Shown: positions 12,126 to 25,689 of the stretch, in pieces
Numbering within the stretch: the first letter of the stretch is position 1
Layout: each line of letters begins with the position of its first letter
Source: an uncultured Mycoplasmatales bacterium
GTDB lineage: Bacteria; Bacillota_I; Bacilli_A; Mycoplasmatales; Mycoplasmoidaceae
NCBI GenBank assembly: GCA_910578525.1
Contig: CAJTRF010000001.1
Span: 20,350-84,349 of the forward strand
Reading direction: 5' to 3'
Length of the DNA: 64,000 nt
The notes under the pieces: model-generated
What the model was told of the DNA's origin: nothing
The model's input: the letters and a program-made list of their open reading frames with translations, nothing else
The model's database searches: none
Position numbers and translations under genes: made by a program

Positions 12126-12261
12126 TATTAGTTTGTTTTGCAAACGCGCAAAGAAACTTAAATAATACAAGCGTTTTTAAATCAACTAATTGCTAATAAC
12201 AAGATAAATGAAGTCAATATACAAAATTTTATAAATATATAAATATTTATTCAAGTTTTTA

Positions 12262-12267
12262 TATAAT
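12262..12267 (+). promoter_or_regulatory. Possible -10 box of the Type III R-M locus
   Basis: TATAAT about 85 bases upstream of the mod1 ATG, in a 182-base gap. An AAGGA Shine-Dalgarno-like sequence lies near 12337-12341. A 12-codon leaderless ORF would start at 12273, but nothing else supports it being translated. Confidence 0.35.
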
Positions 12268-12352
12268 GGACTATGAATCACTTACAAATTACAATTTGAA
12301 ATATGAAATAACATAGTTTTAGTAGGTGAAATTTATAAGGAAAATATTAATT

Positions 12353-14018
<1,666 letters not shown>

Positions 14019-14043
14019 TTTTGAATTTACCCATCTAGAAATT

Positions 14044-15639
14044 ATGAATAATAAAAAAACAGTTAAAAATCTTTTAGAAAGACCTTCTGTAGTTAAACTT
14101 ATTAAAGAACTCGATAGAAAAAAAGATATCGGGGTTCTAAAAGAACCCAACTATAATTTTTTGCTTAAATTAATTAAAAAAGCTGATACAGAAGATGAAA
14201 TAATTAATATTTGTACTCTTGGTACAGATTATTATCAAACAGGATTGAAATTTTCACCAAAACTTGAACATGAAACAGATGATATTCATTATTTTAAAAA
14301 AAATAAAAATCTTTCCTTTAAACAAAATGATCTGAAGAATAACAAATTTGTAATTGGTGATAATTTTCATGCTCTTAAAAATTTGTTAATTACATATAGA
14401 AATAAAATTAATGTTATATACATTGATCCACCTTATGGATGTAATGATATGGGCGAAGGCGCAAAAGAAGCTTATGGAAACGAACATCTATCACGTGAAG
14501 ATTTATTATCTTCACTAAAACCAAGACTTGAATTAGCTAAACAATTACTTTCAAATGATGGAATAATTTTTTGTTCTATTGATGATATGAATCAAGCTTA
14601 TGTAAAATGTCTATTAGATCAAATTTTTTTGGAAAAAAATTTTATTATGAACATCAATAGAGTTCTTCCTGATGGTGATAACTCTTGAAAAATTTCTTTA
14701 AACCATGAATATTGTTTGTTTTACAAAAAAAATATACTTCCAGACTTTTTTGTATCAGCCGGCAATAATGAAGGTGATATGAAGTCGCGTTTGACCAAAA
14801 CAAGAAATGGTAAAAAATCATGTATTGTTTTTAAAAAAGGAACTAAAGCAGATTTTTTGAATAAAAAAATTTTTTCTGGAATAATAGGCGGAAAGAATGA
14901 ACCAATTGAAATAAAAGGTATCATGAAATTTGAAAATGGTGTATTACAAAACGATGTTGAATTAATTGCCGAATGATCAGCTTCTGGTGTTGTTAAAAAA
15001 TTAAATAATAATGAAATTGTTTATGATAACAAAGGACAGAAATATAAAGAGTTAAGGTTTGATAAAAACGGTAAACCATATGTAGTAAAATACAAGACTG
15101 TTGGAATTTTTAGAAGTTCTCAATTTTGGAATGATGATTCCTCGTTTGATAATATTTTCTCAGATTTTAATAAAAATGATAGAATGAAATTATTTAAAAA
15201 TCCTAAACCTGTTGCGTTTATAAAATCTTTAATTTCTTTACACCCAAAAAAAGATTCTATAGTTTTAGACTTTTATGCCGGTAGCGGAACAACTGGACAT
15301 GCTGTTCTTGAATTAAATAAGGAAGATAATGGAAATAGAAAATTTATTTTATGCACCAATAATGAAAACAACATTGCATACAATGTAACATATGAACGTT
15401 GCAAAAGGATTATGACCGGTAAATCATCTAATAATTCTAAATTTGATTGACAAAAAAATGCCCCACTTGGTGGCTCGTTAGATGTAATCGAAATAAAAGA
15501 AACATCTTCATCAGATCCTAAATCAATTGACAAAATAGATGAAACTGTTTATGAATTAGAAAAATTTACAAATATTAATAAAAAAATTGAGTGAGTTTGT
15601 TCGAATTTTGATATTACTACGAAAGAATTGGAGGAATAA
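14044..15639 (+). CDS. Type III methyltransferase Mod2
   Basis: A second Type III Mod subunit, intact, 531 residues. DPPYGCNDMGEG begins at residue 128 and FYAGSGTTGHAV at residue 410. The N-terminus (LLERPSVVKLIKEL, KADTEDEIINICTLGTDYYQTG) and the C-terminus match mod1 closely. The central target-recognition region between about 14640 and 15200 shares almost nothing with mod1, so the two enzymes should methylate different sites. There is no dinucleotide tract at its start. Its last codons contain the GGAGG that serves as ribosome binding site for res, which begins 3 bases after the stop, so Mod2 is the natural partner of Res. Confidence 0.93.
15328..15636 (+). repeat. Direct repeat, copy 2 (3' end of mod2)
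   Basis: Partner of the repeat at 13707-14015 in the same orientation, offset by about 1.62 kb. Recombination between the two would delete most of mod2 and leave a mod1 body joined to res. Confidence 0.88.
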
Positions 15640-15642
15640 TTT

Positions 15643-17628
15643 ATGTATAAAAAAGCAATAGAATTACAAGAAAAAGCCATAAATGAAGTTATTAATTGAA
15701 TGCGAGTTCAAGATGATGTCACTTTTAAAGCGCCTACAGGAAGTGGAAAAACTTATATGATGTTTAAAATTATGGAAAGGTTATTAGAACAAGACAAAGA
15801 CATAATCTTTATAGTTTCATCTCTATCAAAAAGTGATCTTGCATATCAAAATCATGAAAAATTTACTTCATTTAGTAGAAATTCTTCTCTTGTTTTGCCA
15901 TATTACATAGAGGTTGAAACCACTTCTCAGCAAACACCATTTATACCTTTAGGTTATAATGTCTATTCATTAGGAAGAGATAAATATAAAAAAGGAACCA
16001 AATTAATGCAAGGTGCTTTTTTATCATTTATTGATGAAATTAAAAAGCATAATAAAAAAATTGTTTTAATTAAAGATGAGTGCCATCAAGCAACAAATAA
16101 TTTAGATCAATTAAAACAAAATTTTTGGAAAGTATTAAATTTATCTGCAACTCCAAGCGTCACACAAATTACTTGTCAAATATCCAATAAAGAAGCTGTT
16201 GATGCTAAATTAATTAAAAAAATATCATCCGATGTAAAAGATACAGATGATATTCGAGTAGCATTTAATAAACTAAAAGAAATTAAAAAGGAATACAATA
16301 ATAGTTTTCATATAAATCCGTGTTTAATTGTACAAATTTCAAATAAAGAAAATGGACAGGCTGAATTTGAAAATATCAAAAAAATATTAAGCGATGAATA
16401 CGTTGATTTTCAGTGAATGTATATAACTGGCGATTTAAAAAATAACGAAACAAATTCAGATATTGGAAAATTACCATTAAAAGAATGAAAAAATGAGGCT
16501 AAAATTTCAAACACCTTAGATGTTATTATTTTTAAAATGATGATAACCGAAGGGTGAGACATCCCTAGAGCTTGTATTTTATTTCAAGTAAGAGATTCTC
16601 AATCTAAGCAGATGGATGAACAAGTAATAGGACGAATACGTAGGAATCCAATATTACTTAATTGAGAAGATTTCGACGATAGACCAGATTTACAAGAATT
16701 GGCTACTACTTGCTGAGTTTGAGGAATTATTCCTAACTCTCTTAGATCATTTAAGAAAGTTAAAATTTATCCAGAAAAGAATTTTAAAGTTAAAACAACA
16801 ACTTTGAATAGTCTAAAAACAAAAAAGGAATTTAATTTAAAAAAATGACTTTCAACAAATAATAAAATTTCTTTAAATGATTTATTAGTTAAACCAACTA
16901 TTTTTGAATTATATAAAAGATGACAAAAAATAATGTATGACACAAAAGAAATGTGCTACCAATATATTAAAAATGTAGACGATTGATATAATGTATCGGT
17001 CAATATTGATGAAATTAATAAACAGAACATGTGTTACACTTCTGATTACAAAAAATCTATGTCATTAGGCGAGGAAGCTTCATTTCCTTCAGATTCATAC
17101 TATGAATTTTTAGAAGATATTAAAAATAGAACAAAAATATATAAATGAGTTTGAAGCCAAATTGACATAAATGGCGATTATGACCCAGAATACTCTTTTG
17201 ATAGTGAAGCTGAAAAGGAATTTGCAGACATTTTATTTGAAATATGTAATGATGAGCAATTAGAATTAAAAACTTGAGGAAAAAACTTTTATACTAATTC
17301 AAATATTAAATTTGAATATTGTTCAAACGATATCCATTCATCTTATCCGGATTTTATACTAAAAGACAAATTTAATAGAATCCACATTTTTGAGGCAAAA
17401 TCACTAAATGAAAAAAGTAATTCTTCAATTGATACACAAGAATATACTGATAAAATATTAAATTTAAAAAAATGCTATTTGCATTCATCTAGATTGACAG
17501 GTCAAATATTTTATATACCAATAAAATCAGGCAATAACTGAATAATTGAAAAATATGAGAATGGTAATATATCAACTTTCCATGGAAAAAGAGAATTAAA
17601 AAATTTTATAAAAACTAAACCAAATTAA
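15643..17628 (+). CDS. Type III restriction endonuclease subunit Res
   Basis: ATP-dependent DNA helicase/nuclease that cuts with Mod as partner. The 661 residues are short beside the usual 900-1000. Superfamily 2 helicase motifs: Walker A APTGSGKT at residues 30-37, DECH at 145-148, LSATPS, and motif VI QVIGRIRRN preceded by TEGWDIPRACILF. The nuclease is a PD-(D/E)XK site: Asp570 in YPDF, then Glu584-Ala-Lys586 in FEAKS. A strong GGAGG lies 7 bases before the ATG, inside mod2. At least ten Trp codons are TGA, with no other stops, so the gene is intact. The shortness is in the spacer and helicase accessory regions, not in a lost catalytic domain. Confidence 0.93.
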
Positions 17629-17666
17629 AGTAAACACTAAAATATTAGAACTGATTGCCAATTCAT

Positions 17667-17699
17667 ACAGATTTATTAAATTTAAACGTATAAATCTGT
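17667..17699 (+). terminator. Stem-loop after the R-M locus
   Basis: A perfect ten-base inverted repeat, ACAGATTTAT with ATAAATCTGT, and a 13-base loop, 38 bases after the res stop. The run of T after it is short, so it may be a weak or non-standard terminator. The rest of the 174-base gap to holA shows nothing else. Confidence 0.4.
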
Positions 17700-17802
17700 T
17701 TTGATATCAAAATTAAAATATTGTTTAAATGAATCATCAATATGCTCTCAAACATAATAATGTTTTAAAAATACTAATAGTTATGTTGTTAGTAAATATT
17801 AT

Positions 17803-18702
17803 TTATAAATTTACAGATGAGATTAAATACTTTAAACCTTGATAAGAATCAATTAAACCTTTTTTAATATTGCAGTCTAAATCAAAGAAAGCATCTTCAA
17901 TTTTTTCTATTTTAGATAAAGGTATTTTATAAACATAAGACAATTGTTTAGCTTGGTATGGTGTAATTTTTAATTCCTTTACTGTAGCATCAACATTAGA
18001 AGAGGCGGTGATTGCTTTTTTAAAAAGTTTTATCTTAAACAATTGAGTAGCCATTATTTGAATGATTTCGATTGGTTGATGTTTTAAATTTATTAAATTT
18101 TCATATAAATTAATGCAAATGTCAATATTATTTTGTAACAAATAATTAATTAATGAAAAAACGTTTGATTCACCATTATCAATTAAAATTTCATCAATAT
18201 GTTTTTTTGTAATTAATTTACCTTCAGAATAAATTAATAATTTATTCAATTCATTCTTAATCATTAAATAGTTGTCGGGCAAACAATCAACTAAATAGTT
18301 ATATGTTTGATAATTGTTAGTTTTAACTTTTAATTCATCAGAAATAACCTTTATTTCTTTTGCTTTATTGAAAGCATTAATTTGTGTTTTCTTAATAGTC
18401 TTAATCTTTTTATTTTTAATACTTGGATTAAAATTGTCTAACTTATCATTTTTAACAAAACAATAAACTTCAATTTCATAATTAGCTAAATAATTAATTA
18501 ATACAGATGCTTTTTCATCTTCATCTAACAAGAAAGTTGAATCATAAATAAAGATAGCATCTGGTTGGTTAAATAAAGATATTTGATTTAGTTCATCATA
18601 AATTGATGAAACATCATCTAAATAATTGATTTTCAATGGATTATTAAATTTAAGGTCTTGGTGATTGATTTGATCCAAATCATTACCATAATAAATTACC
18701 AT
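17803..18702 (-). CDS. holA: DNA polymerase III delta subunit
   Basis: Clamp-loader subunit that opens the beta sliding clamp. The 299 residues are slightly short of the usual 320-340. The N-terminus (MVIYYGNDLDQIN, then PDAIFIYDSTFL) and the domain III helices with LINYLLQNNIDICINLYENL match the divergent HolA family; there is no intact P-loop, as expected for delta. The assignment is strengthened by its place directly after comEC, the same order as in Bacillus and many Firmicutes. Its start overlaps the comEC 3' end by 7 bases. Confidence 0.88.
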   Translation of the reverse strand: MVIYYGNDLDQINHQDLKFNNPLKINYLDDVSSIYDELNQISLFNQPDAIFIYDSTFLLDEDEKASVLINYLANYEIEVYCFVKNDKLDNFNPSIKNKKIKTIKKTQINAFNKAKEIKVISDELKVKTNNYQTYNYLVDCLPDNYLMIKNELNKLLIYSEGKLITKKHIDEILIDNGESNVFSLINYLLQNNIDICINLYENLINLKHQPIEIIQIMATQLFKIKLFKKAITASSNVDATVKELKITPYQAKQLSYVYKIPLSKIEKIEDAFFDLDCNIKKGLIDSYQGLKYLISSVNL

Positions 18703-19790
18703 GAATATTTAATCTTTTTATATGTAATCATTATAGTAATAAAACACAATAGATAATAAGCACAATTAAATCATTTATTTTGAAAAGAAAATATTACCAT
18801 AATGTTAATAACATTAAATCCATTGACAACCATAAACGCTAATTGAGTTATAAAATTGTGAATTGGTGATAAAAATCAAATGTATCAAAAGAAAAAGAAA
18901 TAAATAAACACAAAACAAAAAAAATAACTGAAAATAAATGAGTTAATTACAGCCAATAAAGAAATTTCCTTATTTATTGACAATACAAAAGGTAAACTTA
19001 AAATAATCGCCACTATGTTCATCAATACTTTCTCTAATATAAAATTCTTGATTTCCAATGAAGATACATAAATTATTCCAAATGTGCAAATATAACTCAA
19101 TGCATAGCTTAATGAAAAACAAACTGAAGGAAAACAAAATAAACAAAACACACCTGCCATTGCAGTAAATTCATAGTCTCCTTTACATCTCCTTGATGTA
19201 AGTTTAGAGAAAACCATTGTTAAAAACACTCTAAAAACACTCATAGAAAAGTTAAGGATAAAACTGTAAAAGAAAAATATTATTAAATTAATTGCTAAGC
19301 CAATTTTTGGAACTTTTTTAAAAATAAATTCCACTAACTTTCTAATAAACATTAAATGAAATCCGCTGATTACTATCAAATATACAATTGATAGACTAAT
19401 CATCTTTTTGTATAAATAGTATGATTCATCTACTTTAATGTTTAAAATCATTAATTTAATGAATGAACTAGTTAAAGGATCATATTTATTATCTAAATAA
19501 TTACTCATTAAATCTCTAACTGAAAAACCTTGTTTTTCGTTTATTAAATTAACAAAGTAAACTAAAAAATTAAAATCTTTAATTAAGAAATAAATAATTG
19601 AAGGAATAAAAGATAATATTGAAAATATCAAAATTAATTTTAATTTTAACTTGTTATATCATGCATATACAAACGGTATTGTTAATAAAAGAATATAAAT
19701 GGCATCTTTAAAAATTATTAGCATGATAATTACTGCTAACATCAGTAAAAATAAAAAATGATAATTCTTTTTTAACCTCTTGTCAATCAT
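18696..19790 (-). CDS. ComEC/Rec2-type membrane protein, competence domain only
   Basis: A 364-residue polytopic membrane protein resembling the channel (Competence) domain of ComEC, which moves single-stranded DNA across the membrane in competent bacteria. The motif VYLIVISGFHLMFI matches the HLLAISGLHV-type block of ComEC. The conserved FSMSVFRVFLTMVFSK segment and ten or so helices follow. The N-terminal OB domain and the C-terminal metallo-beta-lactamase domain are absent, which is typical of mycoplasma versions. The start is the ATG at 19790, and the frame runs through several TGA Trp codons to TAA inside the holA start. Whether it imports DNA here is unknown. Confidence 0.82.
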
Positions 19791-19820
19791 TTATTTATTA
19801 ATTTTTAATTAATATAAAAT

Positions 19821-19848
19821 AAAACCAGGAAAAACCTTTCCTAGTTTT
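19821..19848 (-). terminator. Rho-independent terminator of ffh
   Basis: Minus-strand hairpin AAAACTAGGAAA with TTTCCTGGTTTT, 11 of 12 pairs, four-base loop, followed by a T-rich tail. It lies 28 bases past the ffh stop and before comEC. Confidence 0.75.
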
Positions 19849-19876
19849 GTATGAAATTTTTTCAAAAATTTTTTAA

Positions 19877-21220
19877 TTAATTTCCAAAATTTTTCAAAAT
19901 GCTTTGCGGGTTTTTCCCTTTTTTTAGCATTGAACCTATTTGGTCCATCTTTTTCTTAGATTGTTCAAATTCATTTAACATTTTATTTAATTCATCAGGT
20001 TTTCTACCTGAACCTTTAATAATTCTTGTTCTTCTAGATAATGAACGACGAATTAAAGATGGGTTTCTTCTTTCTTTTAATGTCATTGAATTCATTAATA
20101 TCTTTCAGACTCTCATCTTTTCTTCAGCAGCATTTATTTGACTTTCAGAAATTTTAGCGGTTCCTGGCATCATTTTCATAACAGAATCTAATGAACCTAA
20201 TTTATTCATCTGTTGAACTTGTCATAACAAGTCCTCAAGATCCATTTTTCCTGATAACATTCTTAAAATAGTTTTCTTCCCTCTATCTTCATCGATGACA
20301 TCAGAAGCTTTTTCAGCTAAAGTCATAATATCACCTAAACCTAAAATTCTATCTGCCATTCTTTCAGGATAGAATAAATCTATTGAACCTACTTTTTCAC
20401 CAACACCAGTCATTTTAATAGGAACATTTAATAAAGATGCTAAAGATAAAGCAACACCAGCTTTAGCATCTGAATCTAATTTTGTAATGATAATTCCTGT
20501 TAAATTTAATTTGTTATTAAATTCTTGAGCAACATTAATCATGTCTTGCCCGCTCATAGCATCAACTACTAATAAAATATCTGTTGGATTTATTGTCTTT
20601 TTAAGATCAATTAATTCTTGAATTAATTTTTCATCAGTTTGTAATCTACCAGCAGTATCAAAAACAATAAAATCATTGCCATTGTTCTTAGCTAATTCAA
20701 GTGCTTCAATTGCAGTTTGTCTTGGGTTTTGAGTTCCATGGTCATAGAAATCAACTTTAATTTCATCAGCTAATTGTTTTAATTGATCAATAGCACCTGG
20801 TCTATAAATATCTAAACCAACCATTAAAGGTTTAACAGCGTTTTTATTTCTGAAATAATTAGATAATTTTGCAGCTGTTGTTGTTTTACCAGAACCTTGT
20901 AAACCAACCATCATAATTTTTGTAGGTTTTCCAAGATTTATTGGTTTTTGTTCTTTACCTAGTATTTCAATTAATTCTTTTTTAATAACATTTAATAAGA
21001 ATTGTTCAGGATCTGTTTTTGAATCTATAACTTTATCTACTACTTTAGATTTAATACTTTTAATAAAGTTTTTTACAACAATTAATGAAACATCAGAATC
21101 CATCAAAACAATTCTAATTTGTTTTAAAACTTCAGCAACATCTTCTTCAGTAATTGTGTTGTTGATAAGTTTTTTCTTCATGTGCTTAAGCACAATGGAA
21201 CTAATTTTTGTATTTAGCAT
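19877..21220 (-). CDS. ffh: Signal recognition particle GTPase Ffh
   Basis: SRP54 homologue that binds signal sequences with 4.5S RNA and delivers ribosomes to FtsY at the membrane. The 447 residues are normal. The N domain is followed by the G domain: G1 GLQGSGKTTTAAKL, G2 region DIYRPGAIDQL, G3 DTAGRLQ, G4 TKLDSDAKAG. The M domain is methionine-rich (for example MLSGKMDLEDLL) and ends with the SRXXRIIKGSGR-type RNA-binding motif RTRIIKGSGRKPDELN. One TGA-coded Trp follows EDLL. It lies 7 bases downstream of tyrS. Confidence 0.97.
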
Positions 21221-21227
21221 ATTAGTT

Positions 21228-22457
21228 TCAATTAATTAAGAAGTAATTCTTCTTTCCCTTTTTAATATATGAAAATTTATTGTCAATTGAGTTTTCTTTA
21301 TCAACATTAAAATTAATATCTTCAATTAATTGTCCATTAATTGAAATAGATTTTGATTGAACCAAAGTTCTTGCATTTGACTTAGAAGGACAAACTCCTA
21401 ATTCAACTAATACATCAAGAATATTAGTTGATTTATTTAATGTAATTGAAGGAGTGCTAGATAAAGCATCGTATAGATCATTGTGAGACAATGAAGTGAT
21501 TTCTCCTGAAAATAATTTAGCAGAAATTTCTTCACATTTAGTTGCTACATCTTGTCCATGAATATCTTTTACAATTTCAAAAGCAAGTCTCTTTTGCGCT
21601 GCTTTTTTAAATGATGCTTCATTATGAACATTCATAATTGAATTAATTTCATCAACAGAAATAAATGTTAAAGCAAGTAAAAGTTTTTTAACGTCTGCAT
21701 CTGTTTGATTAACTAGGAATTGATACATTTGATAAGGAGAAGTAATTGAAGAATCTAAATAGATTGCTCCTTTTTCTGACTTACCAAATTTAGTACCATC
21801 TTCTTTAGTTAATAAATTAATTGTTAAACCAAGAGCATTATTGTCATCACCACAAACTTTTCTAATCATTTCAATACCTGTGGTAATGTTTCCCCATTGA
21901 TCGCTACCACCAATTTGCATTCAAACATTATGATTCTTGTATAAATTTAAGAAATCGTAACCTTGAATAAGGTTATATGAGAATTCAGCATATGAGATAC
22001 CAGACTCTAATCTACCTTTAATAATTTCTTTTTCCAATAAATAATTAACATTAATTAATTTACCAACATCTCTTAGAAATTGCAAGATGTTCATGTCTTT
22101 ATAAAAGTCATAGTTGTTAACTATTTCACAATCAAATAAACTTTTAATTTGATTCGTTAAACATTCTATGTTATTTTTAATAACATCTAATGGTAATACT
22201 TTTCTTTCTGCTTTTTTACCTGATGGATCACCAATTAATCCTGTTGCTCCACCAATTAAAATGTATGGTTTAAAACCAGCTTTTGCTAATCTATTAATGG
22301 TAATTAATGTGTAATAATTACCTAAATGCATAGATTTAAATGAAGGGTCTACACCAACATAAACACTAGGTTTATTCTTAATAAACTCTTCTAATTTCTT
22401 TTCGTTAGTGATATTGTTGATAACATTTCTTTGTTTCAACTCATCAAAGATAGTCAT
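21228..22457 (-). CDS. tyrS: Tyrosyl-tRNA synthetase
   Basis: Charges tRNA-Tyr. The 409 residues are normal for class I TyrRS. Visible are the HIGH equivalent HLGNY, the tyrosine-binding DPSFKSMHLG and GGATGLIGDPSG blocks, MQIGGSDQWGNITTGIE, and the KMSKS equivalent KFGKS. A C-terminal S4-like domain ends the protein (VQSKSISINGQLIEDINF). It starts 25 bases below the ParA-like gene and precedes ffh; the two probably form one transcript. Confidence 0.97.
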
Positions 22458-22482
22458 GCTTATAAATATTATATTTTAGTTA

Positions 22483-23124
22483 TTAGATAGTTTTAATAAT
22501 TTCATCTAAAATGATTGCAAAATCACTTCATGGGTTCTTTTCAAGAAAGATTCTTGAAGTTTTTAAATTTTTATTTAATTGGTTGTTATATGGAATTACA
22601 TAAACTAAAGTTTTAAATGTTTTTCTTAAAGTTAATAAATTTGATAAATGAATTGAGTTGTTTTTATCATAACCATTAAGAATAATACAAGAAAGTTTAG
22701 GGCGTGCTTCACCAGAAGAATTTTTGATAAAAGATAAATCTTTTAATACTTGATCTGAATTAAAATGATTAGCATTGTAAATCAAAATAACATCTGTTGA
22801 AATCGATAATATTAGTTGATTGTAATTGACATCAACTAATGATGATTCAATAAAACAATATGCTTTCTTTTTTGAAACATAGTTAACATTCTTAAGAAAC
22901 AATTTCTTTTTTGCAATTAGATCTTTTTCACGTTTAATGTTTTTATCAGCATTAACATAATATACAGATAAATTCTTATTTATCTTTTCTTGTGATTCAA
23001 TACTAGGAGACTGAGAAATAATAACAGTGTTATTTGATTTTGATGAAATTTTAAGTGCTAGATTATAAATTAGTGTATTCTTTCCAACCTCTGCTTGGTC
23101 ACTGTAAATAAAAACCTTTTTCAT
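22483..23124 (-). CDS. ParA/Soj-like ATPase
   Basis: A 213-residue protein of the ParA/MinD P-loop ATPase group. The N-terminus KKVFIYSDQAEVGKNTLIYN keeps the GK of the deviant Walker A, but the usual KGGVGKTT is altered to QAEVGKNT. Later pieces, TVIISQSPS and VILIYNANHFNS with CIILNGYDK, occupy the switch and adenine-side strands of the fold. It follows mnmG and rsmG, matching the gidA-gidB-soj order seen near many bacterial origins, but no parB is present. It may act in chromosome segregation or positioning, or be a degenerate relic; this cannot be decided from sequence. Confidence 0.72.
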
Positions 23125-23126
23125 AC

Positions 23127-23825
23127 TTATGCATTCTTAATAATCTTTGTTCATTCCCTAGGATAAACATGATTAGTTTTTTTATTTTTCTTAAAAATTA
23201 AAACATTATGAATTACATCATTTAATGATGTAAATGTTAATATTTCTTTTGAAACATCTAATGCAGACATTAATTGATTTAGTCCATTCGTTTCATTTTT
23301 ATAGTTAACAGACTTTGGAACAATTATTTGCCCACCCACTTTTGCATAAGGGGTTGATAATTCTAACATTACTTTAATACTAGCAACAGCTCTTGAAGTT
23401 ACTAAATCAAACATTTCTCTTTCATTTGGTCTAATTATTTCTGCACGCTTAGTAATTACTTTAACATTTTTTAAATCCAATTCTTTAATTAATTCATTTA
23501 AAAAAATAGTCTTTTTGTTATTTGATTCAATAATAGTTAAGTTTATGTGTGGGTATAAGATTTTTAAAACAATTCCTGGAATTCCACTACCACTACCAAT
23601 ATCTAATAAAGAATTGATTTTATTAAAATCAACTGTTTTGTAGGGAATGATTGATTCATAAAAATATGAACCATATATTTTTGCTTCATCATCTAATCTA
23701 GTTAAGTTAACTTTTTTATTGTATTCTCTTAAAAAAACTTTGTATAGTTCTATTTGATTGATTCAATTTGAATCAATATCTTTGAATACATCTTTAACAC
23801 TTTTAATAAATTCTTCTTTATTCAT
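23127..23825 (-). CDS. rsmG: 16S rRNA (guanine527-N7)-methyltransferase
   Basis: Methylates G527 of 16S rRNA with SAM. The 232 residues are normal for RsmG (GidB). The frame begins [18 protein letters not shown] and contains NLTRLDDEAKIYG, the SAM-binding LLDIGSGSGIPGIVLK, and MFDLVTSRAVASIKVMLEL. TGA-coded Trp codons at two places break naive reading. The ATG overlaps the mnmG stop by 8 bases, so it is translated from the same transcript. Confidence 0.95.
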
Positions 23826-25653
23826 TATCTAAATAATACTTGATTGCAACTAAATCTGTTAAATTAATTCCACTAATTCTTTGAGCTTGTCCTAAAGTTA
23901 AAGGCCTAATTCTATTTAATTTATCAATCGCTTCTAATGATAAATGTTTTACTGCTTTAAAATCTTTGATTTTAGAGATATCAATTAATTCATATTGATT
24001 AGCTCGATCAATATATTTATTTTGATTTTTAATATAACCTTCAAATTTTACTTTAATTTCTATTTTTTTAATTGAATTTAAAGTCAAATTTTTTAACTGG
24101 TTTGGTTTTAAAATTTGTTTTAATTTAACTTCAGGACGTTTCAAAAGATCATAAAGATTGTGACTACTATTTCCAAACTTCTTAGATAAACCTTTGATAT
24201 AACTTAATTTATGTGATCTTAAAAAACTAATAGTTTTTTTAATTAACTTATCTTGAGTTAAATAAAGGTTATAGTGTTTTTTGTTTATTAAACCAACCTT
24301 GTAACCATACTTAATTAATCTATCATCAGCGTTATCATTTCTTAATAATAACCTGTGCTCAGCACGACTTGTTAACAAACGATATGGATCATTAACACCT
24401 TTTGTAACAATGTCATCAATTAAAACTCCAATATAAGCTTCATTCCTTTTAAGGATTAATGGTTTTTTATTTTTTAAAGAATTAATAGCATTAATTCCTG
24501 CAATTAATCCTTGGCAAGCCGCTTCTTCATAACCACTTGTACCATTAACTTGTCCTGCAAAGTATAAACCTTTGATTAATTTTGATTCTAATGATGGTCA
24601 TAATTCTCTTGCATCAATTGCATCATACTCAATTGCATAAGCATACTTTTTAAATTTAGCACGCTTTAATCCAACTATTGAATGAACAAATTTTTCTTGA
24701 ACATCTTTTGGTAAAGATGTAGAAAGCCCTTGTAGATACATAGTATCTAGGCTCATAGACTCTGGTTCAATAAATACTTGGTGTCTAGGTTTATCAGCAA
24801 ATCTAATAATCTTATCTTCAATACTTGGACAATATCTTGGTCCTATTCCATGAATTTGTCCAGAATACATTGCAGATTTATGAATGTTATCTTTAATTAT
24901 TTTGTGTGTTTGTGCATTAGTGTATGTTAAAAAACAAACTTGTTGTTTGTTTAATGGGACATAACGTGGATGAAAATGTGAAAAACAGTATTTACCTTTT
25001 GTACCTGTTTCAATTTGCATTTCATCATAATCAATAGAATCTTTATAGATTCTAGGAGGGGTTCCCGTTTTTAATCTAATAATTGTGAATCCTAAATCTT
25101 TTAGTTGACCAGATAATGTTTCACTACGTTTGTGATGATTAGGCCCCTCTGATTGTTTTATATCACCAATATGAGTAATAGCCTTCATGTAAGTCCCTGA
25201 AGTAATAATTACTTTAGAACAACTAAAATTTTTATTTGTAGTCTTTACACCAACAACTTTTTTGTTTTCAATAATTAATTCTTTAACTTCAGTTTCTAAC
25301 AAAGTTAAATATTTATTCTTTTTAATTTGATTAATAAATCAGTTGTGATAACTAATTTTATCAATTTGAGCACGTAGCGCTCATACACCAGCTCCTTTAG
25401 AGCTATTTAATAATTTCATTTGCAATTGGTTAGCGTCTGTTGCAATTCCTTGCATTCCACCCAAAGCATCTATTTCTCTAGTAACTACTCCTTTAGCCGG
25501 TCCACCAATTGAAGGATTACAAGGAGTTTCAGCAACTGAATCAGCTGAAAGAGTACACATTAATGTTTTGTAACCTAAATTCGCACAAGCAAAAGCCGCT
25601 TCTGTACCAGCGTGTCCTGCACCAATTACAATAACATCAAAATCATTTTTCAT
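23818..25653 (-). CDS. mnmG: tRNA uridine-5-carboxymethylaminomethyl synthase subunit MnmG
   Basis: FAD-dependent partner of MnmE that installs the cmnm5 group at U34 of several tRNAs. The 611 residues are normal. Visible are the FAD-binding [14 protein letters not shown] at the N-terminus, [12 protein letters not shown], the family block [27 protein letters not shown], and the C-terminal [18 protein letters not shown] and [16 protein letters not shown]. It is the first gene of the mnmG-rsmG-ParA cluster. Confidence 0.97.
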
Positions 25654-25689
25654 ATGATGTTATTAATTATATATTTTTAGAAATATATA

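Noticed and set aside
22483-25653. Replication origin near mnmG-rsmG-ParA
   Set aside because: No dnaA, no DnaA-box cluster and no parB in the region. Gene order alone is not enough.
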